A stretch of 64,000 nt of DNA from Acetobacter garciniae (GTDB lineage Bacteria; Pseudomonadota; Alphaproteobacteria; Acetobacterales; Acetobacteraceae). The DNA is taken from positions 1-64,000 of the forward strand of contig NZ_JAFVMH010000007.1 in NCBI RefSeq assembly GCF_017377735.1. Reading direction: 5' to 3'. Below, piece after piece: positions 46,304 through 53,336 of the stretch; positions within the stretch are counted from its first letter, which is position 1; each line of letters opens with the position of its first letter. Both the position numbers and the translations under genes were made by a program. The notes beneath the pieces are model-generated. The model ran no database searches. It was given only the letters and a program-made list of their open reading frames with translations, and was not told the DNA's origin.

Positions 46304-46734
46304 GATATATCCTGCTCGGGATCAACAATAATGCGGCGGATCACGCCCGGTGGGGCCGCACGGGTCGCGGGGGCCTGTGTGTCTGCCCCAGTCCGTTCGC
46401 CGTAGCGTGCGGGGGCACGTTTGGACATCAGCCATTTCAGCGTATCGATCCGCAGGCGCAGGGCTGCGGTGTCATCCCCCCTGACGGTTTCAAGCTCCTT
46501 GAGCAGACGGTCCTCGAACGCTTCTGCCGCCAGCATGCGCGCGCGGGCGTAAGCCGTGGCCGCCCCGCCGCTGCGGCGCACATGCTGGCGCAGCACCGGC
46601 CAGGCGGGCATGCCCGGGTGGTGGGCAATGTCGCGCAGGCTCAGCCCTTCTTCCGTCAGGCTCAGCACGCGGCGCCATTGTTCGGCCGACACGACCGCAT
46701 GCTTGCCGTCAGGACCGTCTGTTTTCTCCACCAT
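46300..46734 (-). CDS. Terminase small subunit (TerS)
   Basis: 144-residue DNA-binding packaging protein. An HTH region (WRRVLSLTEEGLSLRDIAHHPGMP) is followed by a helical oligomerisation part (MLAAEAFEDRLLKELETVRG, RLRIDTLKWLMSKRAPARYG) typical of gp small terminase proteins. The ATG at 46734 has a GGTGGGG ribosome site. The end of the upstream gene overlaps by 26 bases. Confidence 0.82.
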   Translation of the reverse strand: MVEKTDGPDGKHAVVSAEQWRRVLSLTEEGLSLRDIAHHPGMPAWPVLRQHVRRSGGAATAYARARMLAAEAFEDRLLKELETVRGDDTAALRLRIDTLKWLMSKRAPARYGERTGADTQAPATRAAPPGVIRRIIVDPEQDIS

Positions 46735-47329
46735 GCCCCACCTGCAAGACAGTAACGCCATCCCGCCCATGCAGGACGACCCCCCCCATGACCGCACCAT
46801 CTGCAACCCCACCCGACGGGCCGCCTGCCCCCTGCGTGCCGCCACGGCGCATGAGCCGGTCCGTGCTGCGCGTCTTCAGCGGCCCGGACCAGCGCCCGCC
46901 AGCCCACCCGCCGGGCTGTTCAACGCTCTGCCCTGCGGCCCGTATGCCAGCCGGTGCACGCGGCGTGCTGCGGGTGGGCGATGCCACGCATCCCACACCG
47001 CGCCCCCGGCTGCCCGCCTGTTCGCTTGCGGCGAGGGTGTTTTCGCGCGTCAACATGGCCTGGATGCGCCGCATGGTAGCGGCCGGCATATGCCCCACCA
47101 CCGCCCCCGTGCCACGATGCGGACGCGCCACACAGCGCACGCGCTGGTCCGGGGCCAGACCGGCCTGGGCACTTTCCACCATGGAAAGGGGAATATCCGC
47201 CCGGTGTCGTGTATTTTCCGAACCCGGCACCAGAAAGCACAGCACGCATGCGTCATGCCGGACGGCAACGCAAACGGCATCGTACCGGCGCAGACGCACG
47301 ATGTCCGCACAGTTGATCTGATTTATCAT
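46709..47329 (-). CDS. Uncharacterised phage protein before terminase
   Basis: 206-residue protein with no recognised family. The N-terminal 90 residues (INCADIVRLRRYDAVCVAVRHDACVLCFLVPG; DIPLSMVESAQAGLAPDQRVRCVARPH, in blocks) look folded, and the C-terminal half is Gly/Arg-rich. The ATG at 47329 starts it, and it overlaps the TerS start by 26 bases. It is the first gene after the terminator at 47389-47412, so a late promoter probably lies in front of it. Confidence 0.5.
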   Translation of the reverse strand: MINQINCADIVRLRRYDAVCVAVRHDACVLCFLVPGSENTRHRADIPLSMVESAQAGLAPDQRVRCVARPHRGTGAVVGHMPAATMRRIQAMLTRENTLAASEQAGSRGRGVGCVASPTRSTPRAPAGIRAAGQSVEQPGGWAGGRWSGPLKTRSTDRLMRRGGTQGAGGPSGGVADGAVMGGVVLHGRDGVTVLQVGHGGENRRS

Positions 47330-47388
47330 GATTTTTTCCGAAAACAGGTGGCCCGGCACGCATGGGGGCCTGGGCGGGAACCGGCCAT

Positions 47389-47412
47389 AAAAAAAGCCGC
47401 CCGAGGGCGGCT
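47389..47412 (-). terminator. Rho-independent terminator between early and late modules
   Basis: On the minus strand AGCCGCC-CTCG-GGGCGGCT-type arms are followed by seven T residues. It lies 76 bases past the regulatory gene at 47488-48144, where a phage antiterminator would act. Confidence 0.78.
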
Positions 47413-47487
47413 GAGCGGCGCAGAAATTCCAATGTAAGAAAACCTATACCCAAGCTGCGCGCAGCCCGCAAGATATTTTTTGCACGT

Positions 47488-48144
47488 TCAGGATAAATCT
47501 TTTTCTGCACGTCTGTTTTTTACAGTTCCCTGACCGTTGCACGGGGCTTCCGGCGTGGCTGGCCCGGCCGTTTTTTCGCCCCTGCCGGCATAAAAGGCTT
47601 CAAGCTGTTCCAGCACCATCGCGCATTGGGCGGAGGCTTTAAGCCGCGCGCGGGCTTCGGACAGATGGGGGAAAAGCACGCGCCCGATCTGCACGAAGGA
47701 CAGTTCCTGCACCAGCATCAGCCGCAGGCGTATTTCCGTGCAGGCGCCAAGGGCCGCGCGCACGCAGCCAAGGCGGGCTGCGGCCCGGCCCCGGGTCAAC
47801 TGCCAGGACACCGCATCGTGCCGGGTGGTGGTGTCCGCCACATGGCCGGGGGCAAATTCGATCACGTCTTCATACGCAAAAGCCCAGTCCCTGTACCAGC
47901 GTTCCGCCGCATTGGCCGCATCCTGCCCGATATCGCGGGCACCCAGCAGGGCCTGCACCGTGTTCAGAACCCGAAACGGCACAGGCTGGCACGCCGCCGA
48001 AAGTCCGGCACGGTGGGTGGCACCGCCCGATGCATCCCCCCCACCCGTATCGGGCCGGTCCGTGGCGGCAGGATCGCCCGTGGTGAAGGTGGAATGGGCC
48101 AGCCGTTCCGGCGTCGGGGCATTGGGGGAAATATTATGTCTCAT
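47488..48144 (-). CDS. Uncharacterised phage regulatory-like protein (possible antiterminator)
   Basis: 218-residue protein. Residues about 100-190 form a helical unit (AYEDVIEFAPGHVADTTTRHD; LMLVQELSFVQIGRVLFPHLSEARARLKASA, in blocks) resembling HTH/sigma-like segments. N- and C-termini are polar and low in complexity. Location between the early genes and the early-late terminator is typical of a Q-like antiterminator. This is inference; no family was recognised. Confidence 0.5.
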   Translation of the reverse strand: MRHNISPNAPTPERLAHSTFTTGDPAATDRPDTGGGDASGGATHRAGLSAACQPVPFRVLNTVQALLGARDIGQDAANAAERWYRDWAFAYEDVIEFAPGHVADTTTRHDAVSWQLTRGRAAARLGCVRAALGACTEIRLRLMLVQELSFVQIGRVLFPHLSEARARLKASAQCAMVLEQLEAFYAGRGEKTAGPATPEAPCNGQGTVKNRRAEKDLS

Positions 48145-48165
48145 ACGGGGTATATCTCTTTTCTA

Positions 48166-48744
48166 TCAGAATTGTGCGGGCTGCCGGGTAGTGTGGCGTT
48201 CGGCTTGTGCAAGCATCAGCCGCAGGCAGGCCGCCATGCCGTAAAGCGGCGCGCAACGGGCATGCAGGAAAGCCCTGACCTCCGCCGCCGATGGAAAAAA
48301 CCTGAACTGGCACAAGGCGTCATGCATGACGGCACCTGTCCAGACCATGGCAGGCAGGTCTGCGCAGACCACAGCCAGCGCCTGGCACCGCAGGTCCAGC
48401 CCGACACCGGGTAGCGGATTTGCGACGCCCGCATTCAGGATTTCGGCAAAGTCGCGCAGGCTGGCCTGCAAGAGTGCCGGGTCCAGCGGGGCAAGGGCCT
48501 GTTCGATGCGGGGCAGCAGGCTTCTCGCTTCCACCAGCAGGGCCGCGGGCGGGGGAAAGCCGCCGGGGCGATACGTTGCCAGATACCGCGCAAGCATCGG
48601 CCCCGGTTGCGGCAGCCCGGCAGACGGGCCGGTTGCCTCGGCGCGAACCGGATGTGCCGTGGCTTGCCCGCCGCCCTGCCCCGGCAGGGAACCGCTCGAA
48701 GTCCGCGCCCCGTGCCGCATTTTTTTTGGAAACATGCCGGTCAT
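48166..48744 (-). CDS. Uncharacterised early phage protein
   Basis: 192-residue protein. The N-terminal 60 residues are Gly/Ser-rich, and a helical part follows (LARYLATYRPGGFPPPAALLVEARSLLPRIEQAL, in blocks; then FFPSAAEVRAFLHARC). It starts in ATGA overlap with the DUF1376 gene and probably works with it in replication or control. No recognised family. Confidence 0.5.
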   Translation of the reverse strand: MTGMFPKKMRHGARTSSGSLPGQGGGQATAHPVRAEATGPSAGLPQPGPMLARYLATYRPGGFPPPAALLVEARSLLPRIEQALAPLDPALLQASLRDFAEILNAGVANPLPGVGLDLRCQALAVVCADLPAMVWTGAVMHDALCQFRFFPSAAEVRAFLHARCAPLYGMAACLRLMLAQAERHTTRQPAQF

Positions 48745-49988
48745 GGCTGGCTGTTCCGCAGGCGTTGGGCCAGCCGCCGGGCCTGTTCCTCCAGCGGGTG
48801 AGGGGCCCTGGCAACGCGAGCGGCACGGGGCACCCCGGCGGTTCCGGCCAGGGCCGCGCTGCCTTGCGCGCCGCTAACTGGGGCACCACCGTCCTGTGCC
48901 CCACAGCCCGTAGCCCCGCCGCCCGGTGCGCCATGCCCTGCCCCGTTGCCCCGCGCCGCATGGGCCAGTCCCGCACGACCCGGGTCCGCCTGTGCTGTGT
49001 GTTCACGGCGGCACCAGTTGCGCCATGTGGCTGTCCAGTCCGCCTTGCAGCCTTTTGCGCCGGGCACGCCCAGCCAGTAATCCACGAACCGTTCGGCCAT
49101 GCTGGCGGCATTCAGCCCCAGTGCATTGGCAAAATCGATGTGTACGGCATCAGGTTGCCAGTCAGCTTGCAGGCGCGTGCCGCGCCCTTTTACGGCCCCG
49201 CGCGCAGCATCCCCGCGTGGCGGGTTGGCGGATAATGGCGCACCCGCCCGAGCAGATGCGCTGTTTTCGCCTGCGGGCAGGATCATGTGCCGTTTCTCGC
49301 CCTCTCCTGTACTCTTTCCTGTTCTCTCCCTTTTACTCTCACTTGTACTTTCACTTGTACTCTCCCTTGCATGGGACGGTGCATATGCCGCGGCATCCGC
49401 CCCCGCGTCGGGGCCGATCCCGGGCGGGGTGCTGTCGCGGTGCCAGCGGCGGGCCGCGCGCGCACGCTGCGCCAGGCGGCCTTTCCAGGCATGGGCCGCC
49501 TTTTCGGCCAGAACCGGGTGGTAGAGCCTGCCATCCGCACAGGCGACCCACCCATGCAAAGCCATTGCACGCACGGCCGCCCAGTCCGCCCCGGCACCGG
49601 ACAGATGCGCCAGAACCCGGTCGTGATCGGGCAGGCTGGCGGCGGGCACCTGCTGCCAGGCCTTGCACCACAACGCCACGGCGGATTTGAACTCGGCCCC
49701 CGTGCTCAGGGCGAACAGGTCACTGTCGAGCAGGCGCACCGTGTCCAACGGCATGAAGGGCAGGCCCCGCAGGTCGCAATCCGCCGGGGTCAGCGGTGGC
49801 ACCGCCGATACCCCAGCCAGCACGCGCAAGGGCGATGCAGACGACGGTGCCCGCGCCGACGACGGCCCATCATCGGGGGGTGGGAGAGGGAACGCGCCGG
49901 GGTCGTGCGGGCGGGGCGCGGGTGGCATTTGCTGGGCGGTGGCCCGCATGGGGCCGGGGCAGTGGGACGGGTCGGGCAGGTCTGTCAT
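48741..49988 (-). CDS. DUF1376-type early phage protein (replication-related)
   Basis: 415-residue protein. DLRGLPFMPLDTVRLLDSDLFALSTGAEFKSAVALWCKAWQQVPAASLPDHD (in blocks) is the DUF1376 domain of phage replication-linked proteins, and WVACADGRLYHPVLAEKA follows. The C-terminal ANALGLNAASMAERFVDYWLG and CKADWTATWRNWCRRE resemble DnaT/primosome-type ends. A Ser/Glu/Lys-rich linker (TSESTSESKRERTGKSTGEG) joins them, encoded by imperfect 12-base repeats at about 49,305-49,372. The start is uncertain: ATG 49988 (no clear ribosome site) or ATG 50018, inside the operator. It is the first gene of the leftward early operon. Confidence 0.72.
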   Translation of the reverse strand: MTDLPDPSHCPGPMRATAQQMPPAPRPHDPGAFPLPPPDDGPSSARAPSSASPLRVLAGVSAVPPLTPADCDLRGLPFMPLDTVRLLDSDLFALSTGAEFKSAVALWCKAWQQVPAASLPDHDRVLAHLSGAGADWAAVRAMALHGWVACADGRLYHPVLAEKAAHAWKGRLAQRARAARRWHRDSTPPGIGPDAGADAAAYAPSHARESTSESTSESKRERTGKSTGEGEKRHMILPAGENSASARAGAPLSANPPRGDAARGAVKGRGTRLQADWQPDAVHIDFANALGLNAASMAERFVDYWLGVPGAKGCKADWTATWRNWCRREHTAQADPGRAGLAHAARGNGAGHGAPGGGATGCGAQDGGAPVSGAQGSAALAGTAGVPRAARVARAPHPLEEQARRLAQRLRNSQP

Positions 49989-49998
49989 GGCGGCACGA

Positions 49999-50046
49999 AC
50001 ACTTTGTGCTGGTTTCATGCACAAAGTGTGCTAGTATTCCACACAA
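49999..50046. promoter_or_regulatory. Divergent phage switch operators (O1 and O2)
   Basis: O1 is a perfect inverted repeat with 11-base arms ACACTTTGTGC (49999-50009) and GCACAAAGTGT (50019-50029), core TTGTGC-N9-GCACAA. O2 overlaps it as GTGTGC-N9-ACACAA at 50026-50046 and is less perfect. They sit between the repressor gene (plus, start 50103) and the early operon (minus), the classic repressor control region. Confidence 0.8.
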
Positions 50047-50102
50047 CGTGCAAGCGTTTTTTCCGCACTGACATGTATGATCTTTTCGCACATAGTAGGC
50101 GC

Positions 50103-50954
50103 ATGACCGGACCACGTATTACAGACAGGCTGAAAGCCTTGCGCGAACGCGCGGGCTACACCATTCGCGATTTCGCGCGCGCCGTGGGCTATGGGGAGAA
50201 ATTCTCGTCCTACCGCACGTATGAGACCACGTACAAGAAAGAGGTGCTGCCCCTTGGCATGGTCAAGGCGATGGTCCCGGTCCTGAGCGGGCGCGGCACC
50301 CCCCCCATTACCGCCAACGAGGTCTGGAACCTTGCCGGTGTGAGTGCGGGCGAATCCGGCCTGACCGCCGCCGCCAGACGCCCCGCCCCCAGCCGCGAGG
50401 GCGAACCCCACACCACCCATACCGCAGTCGATACAGGGGTGCGCGACACTGCCGGGGCCGCCACCGGGAACAGGACCGGCCACGCGGATCCGGGGCAGGC
50501 CGCGCCCGCAGTGCTGCCCAGCCAGGTGGCGATTCCGGAATACGATGTCATTACCTCTGCCGGGCCGGGCATGGTGCCCGTGCTCTGCGCCCCGGAAGAC
50601 GGGCTGCGCCCGGTCGAACACTGGAACCTGCCGCGCAGCTATATTGCCTCCTTCACCGAAACACCGGATTCGCTGGCCATTGTCCGGGTCGCGGGCGACA
50701 GTATGGAACCCGACTACCAGGCGGGGGATCGCGTGCTGGTGGATACCGCCCACCACAGCCCATCCCCCCCCGGCGTATATGTCCTGTGGGACGGGTTCGG
50801 CCTTGTGCTCAAGCGCCTGGAGCTGCTGCCCGGCACGGAACACCCGAGGCTGGTGCGGATCATGAGCATCAACCCCGCCTATTCCACCTATGAACTCACC
50901 CTGGATGAAATCAGCATCAACGGTCGTGTTGTGGGCAAATGGACGTGGAAATAA
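50103..50954 (+). CDS. S24-family phage repressor (LexA/CI-like)
   Basis: 283-residue repressor. The N-terminal HTH domain (ITDRLKALRERAGYTIRDFARAVGYGEKFSSY, in blocks) resembles Cro/CI-type helices. A long low-complexity linker (residues about 85-145) leads to an S24 peptidase domain with the catalytic Ser200 in AGDSMEP and Lys237 in GLVLKRL. Such repressors self-cleave after RecA activation, linking induction to DNA damage. The start at 50103 has AGG four bases upstream; ATG 50073 is in frame but has no ribosome site. It should bind the operators at 49999-50046 and 51039-51059. Confidence 0.88.
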   Translation: MTGPRITDRLKALRERAGYTIRDFARAVGYGEKFSSYRTYETTYKKEVLPLGMVKAMVPVLSGRGTPPITANEVWNLAGVSAGESGLTAAARRPAPSREGEPHTTHTAVDTGVRDTAGAATGNRTGHADPGQAAPAVLPSQVAIPEYDVITSAGPGMVPVLCAPEDGLRPVEHWNLPRSYIASFTETPDSLAIVRVAGDSMEPDYQAGDRVLVDTAHHSPSPPGVYVLWDGFGLVLKRLELLPGTEHPRLVRIMSINPAYSTYELTLDEISINGRVVGKWTWK

Positions 50955-51030
50955 CCGCGATAGAGCCGCACAACCGTACCCAGCCTGTGCGGCAAGGCAG
51001 AATTCGCACAAGACTGTACGCTTTTTCCGC

Positions 51031-51060
51031 TTGACTTTTTGTGCGGTATTTACGCACAAT
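51031..51060 (+). promoter_or_regulatory. Promoter with third repressor operator
   Basis: A -35 like TTGACT at 51031-51036 and a candidate -10 CACAAT at 51055-51060 (18-base spacing) overlap TTGTGC-GGTATTTAC-GCACAA (51039-51059). The operator half-sites and N9 spacing are identical to O1, so the S24 repressor probably controls the gene at 51090. Confidence 0.7.
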
Positions 51061-51089
51061 CAGCCCATTCAAGAGGTGAAGGAGCGGAA

Positions 51090-51398
51090 ATGACCACCAG
51101 CCCGGATCGGGATTGCGACACAGCCCCTTCCCCCTACCGGGTCGCACTGGGTGATGGATTATTCGACACCACGGACCTGCCACGCCCCATGGCGTGCGAG
51201 GTAGACCGTTACGAACGCGCCATTCTGGGGTTGGAAACCGCACGCCAGGCGCTGGCCTGGCCCCTGTTCACGGATTTTGCACTGGCCGACATACAGGCCG
51301 GTTTCTGTGCAGAAGGCATTGGCGAACTGGTCCAGGCGGTGCGCGACCTGCACACAGCACAGCCTATGGCACAGAACCGGATATCAGGCGTGCTTTAA
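51090..51398 (+). CDS. Repressor-controlled uncharacterised small protein
   Basis: 102-residue acidic protein with no recognised family: ACEVDRYERAILGLETARQALAW and FALADIQAGFCAEGIGELVQAVRDLH suggest a helical fold. A strong ribosome site (AAGAGGTGAAGGAG) precedes the ATG, and a repressor-type operator covers its promoter, so it is likely expressed on induction. It may be an early lytic function, an antirepressor or a lysogeny-linked gene. Confidence 0.6.
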   Translation: MTTSPDRDCDTAPSPYRVALGDGLFDTTDLPRPMACEVDRYERAILGLETARQALAWPLFTDFALADIQAGFCAEGIGELVQAVRDLHTAQPMAQNRISGVL

Positions 51399-51475
51399 AT
51401 GATGTTTACCAACTGGCCAGACGGAAGGGACACATGTCGCACGCGCCGGGCCGCGTTTTCCGCACCGCAGAGCGT

Positions 51476-51649
51476 TCAGTGATCGTCCGTCGCACGGTCT
51501 ATGGCGCGGCCTGCTTTTTCAGCCTCGCCCTTGGGCGGGTCGAACGTATCCTGCACTTTTTCACCGAATGTCCGCTTATGGGGTTTGCAGGCAACAACGC
51601 CCAGACCAACAACAGACAGGACGAGAACAATGGCAAGCAATCGGCGCAT
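51476..51649 (-). CDS. Small entericidin-like lipoprotein
   Basis: 57-residue lipoprotein. MRRLLAIVLVLSVVGLGVVAC is a signal peptide with lipobox VVAC, and the short mature part (KPHKRTFGEKVQDTFDPPKG...) is charged. A good ribosome site (AAGGAG, eight bases) supports translation. Size and style resemble entericidin-type small membrane lipoproteins, but no firm family match can be claimed. It lies just outside the prophage, next to tRNA-Lys. Confidence 0.65.
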   Translation of the reverse strand: MRRLLAIVLVLSVVGLGVVACKPHKRTFGEKVQDTFDPPKGEAEKAGRAIDRATDDH

Positions 51650-51893
51650 GAGACTTCTCCTTGATTTCTCTTCTTTTTTCCAGCGCCTGGGGAGGGAAAA
51701 GGTTGCATGCCGGCCAGCCGGTGCACACCCGCATACCCTGGGCGCACGCGGGAACAGCCCCGGCACAAGACGCCACGGGGCCAGTGCCAAAGAGAAAACG
51801 GAGGTATTTCGCTAAGGGTAGCAAGAAGGCGGCGCCAGATGAATTTTCCAGCCATACGGGAGAGGGCTGACTTCTGCCGCTTTTCAGAAGAAG

Positions 51894-51969
51894 TGGTGAG
51901 CCGGGAGGGACTCGAACCCTCGACCATTCGATTAAAAGTCGAATGCTCTACCGACTGAGCTACCGGCTC
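51894..51969 (-). tRNA. tRNA-Lys (TTT), CCA encoded
   Basis: On the minus strand the acceptor stem GAGCCGG pairs with CCGGCTC. The D-arm is GCTCAGTCGGTAGAGC. The anticodon arm carries TTT in CTTTTAA, and the T-arm is GAGGGTTCGAGTCCCTC. The sequence ends with an encoded CCA at 51894-51896. The 3' end faces the prophage, so this gene is a possible integration site, but no duplicated 3' end was found on the left. Confidence 0.95.
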
Positions 51970-52166
51970 ACGCTAGAAGCCCGCAGTGTATAAACATGCT
52001 GCGGGATGGGGGTGTTCCTAAACGGATAGGCCACCCCCTGTCAAGCGCGTGGAGGGTTTTTCAACACCACGGCCCATACCCGCCCATGTCAGCCCCGCCT
52101 GTGGGTGGCAGAGCAAGGATCGCTGAAGCGCGCTCCCCCTCCAGCGTTGCGGGCGGGGCTGGTGTT

Positions 52167-52655
52167 TTATGCGGTGGCGGTCGCCGGACGCATGCTGGTG
52201 ATCCGGTCGGGATCTTTCACAACGCCCGAACCACCCGCGCCGCGCTTGATCTTGTCGACATTTTCCATGCCTTCGATCACTTCGCCCACGATGGTGTACT
52301 GCCCGTCCAGATGTGGGGAAGGTTCGAACATGATGAAGAACTGGCTGTTGGCGCTATTGGGATCAGCCGTGCGGGCCATGCCGATGGTGCCGCGTTCGAA
52401 CTTGGCCTTGGTGGTGAATTCGGCCGGCAGGTCAGGCAGGTCGGACCCGCTCATGCCCGTGCCCGTCGGGTCGCCGCCCTGGGCCATGAAGCCGGAAATC
52501 ACGCGGTGGAACGGCACGTTGTCGTAAAACCCGTCTGCCGCCAGGGTGCGGATACGCTCGGCGGCCTTGGGGGCCAGGTCGGGGCGCAGGCGAATGACCA
52601 CGCGCCCTGCCGGAACATCCATGTAAATCAGGTCTTCTGTTTTTGTGTCAGCCAC
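52167..52655 (-). CDS. Peptidyl-prolyl cis-trans isomerase, cyclophilin type
   Basis: 162-residue cyclophilin-type PPIase that speeds proline isomerisation in folding. Active-site blocks are NVPFHRVISGFMAQGGDPTGTG, GTIGMARTADPNSANSQFFIMF and HLDGQYTIVGEVIEGME. There is no signal peptide, so it acts in the cytoplasm. It lies downstream of coaD with a 135-base gap. Confidence 0.93.
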   Translation of the reverse strand: MADTKTEDLIYMDVPAGRVVIRLRPDLAPKAAERIRTLAADGFYDNVPFHRVISGFMAQGGDPTGTGMSGSDLPDLPAEFTTKAKFERGTIGMARTADPNSANSQFFIMFEPSPHLDGQYTIVGEVIEGMENVDKIKRGAGGSGVVKDPDRITSMRPATATA

Positions 52656-52790
52656 AGGTTTTCTCCTTCATGTGTGCTGTTATACGCATAACGCCCCGCG
52701 CGGTGCCCCGTAAGGCGGTTTTTCGGGCCACAGGACCCTGCCCACGGCATAAGTCCGCCCACCGCCCGGACAGGGGGCTTGGGCCGGGGG

Positions 52791-53336
52791 TCACAGGGTG
52801 GGGGTCGCCCCCTGCCGCGCGGCCAGGCGGGCGAGCAGGCGCTCCCTGGTCGCGGGGGTGACGAGTTCTGAAATATCGCCCCCATAGCTGGCAATTTCCT
52901 TGACCAGGCTGGAGGAAATGAACTGCGTGCGTTCCGATGCCATGAGAAACACCGTCTCGATCCCGCTATCGAGCTTGCGGTTCATGCTGCTCATCTGAAT
53001 TTCGTAGTCGAAATCGGACAGGGCGCGCAGGCCGCGGATGATCAGCGCCGCACCGTTGGCGCGCACGGCTTCGACCAGCAGGGAATGGAACGCCACCACC
53101 ACGATCTCCGCCCCCGTGCGCGAACGGATGGCGGGCAGCGCGTCTTCCACGCAGGCAATGCGTTCTTCCACCGGCATAAGCGGGTTCTTGCGCGGGTTGC
53201 GGGCCACGCCGATCACCAGCCTGTCCACAAGCCGCGCCCCGCGCTCGATCACGTCCAGATGCCCGGTGGTGACCGGGTCGAACGTGCCCGCGTAAAACCC
53301 AACGCGCCGGACGGGCGCGGCAGGGGGGGCTGTCAT
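52791..53336 (-). CDS. coaD: Pantetheine-phosphate adenylyltransferase
   Basis: 181-residue enzyme of coenzyme A synthesis that adds AMP from ATP to 4'-phosphopantetheine. The ATP site is [19 protein letters not shown] (TxGH motif), followed by [36 protein letters not shown] and the C-terminal [15 protein letters not shown]. Its ATG overlaps the gyrA stop by four bases, so the two are cotranscribed. Confidence 0.95.
   Translation of the reverse strand: MTAPPAAPVRRVGFYAGTFDPVTTGHLDVIERGARLVDRLVIGVARNPRKNPLMPVEERIACVEDALPAIRSRTGAEIVVVAFHSLLVEAVRANGAALIIRGLRALSDFDYEIQMSSMNRKLDSGIETVFLMASERTQFISSSLVKEIASYGGDISELVTPATRERLLARLAARQGATPTL

Larger units (their letters stand above)
25332..51398. mobile_element. 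Prophage with contractile tail (myovirus-like), no integrase seen
   Basis: Ordered phage modules on the minus strand from right to left: repressor switch, early genes, terminase, portal, capsid, connectors, sheath, tube, chaperones with frameshift, tape measure, baseplate, fibre and lysis genes. No essential head or tail class appears broken, and overlapping ATGA junctions are kept. No integrase, excisionase or transposase was found, so the true ends are uncertain. The left end may reach 24121; the right end is placed after the operator-linked gene at 51090. Confidence 0.85.

Noticed and set aside
25332-51398. CRISPR array or restriction-modification system within the prophage
   Set aside because: No regularly spaced direct repeats and no methylase or nuclease-type gene were found.
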